Made by a program: the position numbers and the translations under genes. Shown here one piece after another: positions 63,827-64,000 of a stretch of 64,000 nt of DNA. Source of the stretch: Symbiodinium natans (taxonomy: Eukaryota > Sar > Dinophyceae > Suessiales > Symbiodiniaceae); NCBI GenBank assembly GCA_905221605.1, contig CAJNDS010002301.1, positions 1,806,692 to 1,870,691 on the forward strand, in the 5' to 3' direction. The notes under the pieces are model-generated. The model made no database searches. It had not been told where the DNA came from and saw only the letters and a program-made list of their open reading frames with translations. Position 1 is the first letter of the stretch. The number at the start of each line of letters is the position of its first letter.

Positions 63827-64000
63827 GGCTGCGGGTTGGGGTGTAGGGTTCTTGGTGTAGGGCTTAGGGCGCGGAAAACCGAAGCTGATCATAACCCAGG
63901 GAGCCCAATGCCTCTGGATTAAGGAATATTCCTACCCAAAGTCTAGTGTCTAAAGCCCCAAAACTTGAAATTAGGTTCCTGTTTACAAGGGTCTTGTCCT

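Noticed and set aside
1-64000. Chromosome end or subtelomere, from the mass of TTTAGGG repeats
   Set aside because: Arrays occur in both orientations throughout, are short, and alternate with exons of ilvC and a kinase that join in phase; a telomere would be one terminal array in one orientation.
1-64000. Assembly artefact joining telomeric reads
   Set aside because: The exon order, strand and phase are correct over 60 kb in three genes, which random joining would not give. Individual array lengths may still be wrong.

Overview
The window reads as nuclear DNA of a dinoflagellate, most likely Symbiodiniaceae or a close relative. The grounds are TTTAGGG telomere-type heptamers, every recognised gene on the minus strand, exons of only 20-100 nt, and splice donors that are almost never GT: in the 22 best-defined donors I count 18 GC, 3 GA and 1 GT, with acceptors nearly always AG|G. 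No rRNA, tRNA, CRISPR or prokaryotic feature was seen, and there are no long ORFs because coding DNA is only a few percent of the window.

Layout, read on the minus strand from right to left. About 62.2-33.0 kb: a gene with dozens of small exons that encodes several membrane spans (about 62.2-55.2 kb), a cytosolic linker (about 54.1-45.6 kb) and a protein kinase domain (45.0-34.8 kb, with nearly every hallmark motif in order). About 33-26 kb: exon islands that are either the C-terminal part of that gene or one more gene; the limit is unresolved. 25.74 to about 5.7 kb: a gene for a long alanine- and glutamate-rich coiled-coil protein, mostly 27-60 nt exons. 5.52-0.96 kb: the 5' half of ilvC, a class II ketol-acid reductoisomerase with an N-terminal presequence; its 3' half lies beyond the left edge.

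The striking feature is the packaging. On the + strand most exons are preceded by a (CCCTAAA)n array and followed by a (TTTAGGG)n array. On the coding strand this means that most introns begin with TTTAGGG repeats and end with CCCTAAA repeats. Each such intron is a giant inverted repeat whose arms are telomere sequence, enclosing a 50-900 nt loop that is often a degenerate small inverted-repeat (MITE or introner-like) element. The arms would fold in the pre-mRNA and bring the non-GT donor next to the acceptor. Reading only the islands between the arms gave phase-consistent proteins (KARI, kinase), which is the main proof that the islands are exons.

Exon limits are my calls from reading frame, AG|G acceptors, GC/GA/GT donors and phase continuity. 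KARI and the kinase domain are secure; isolated exons are less so.
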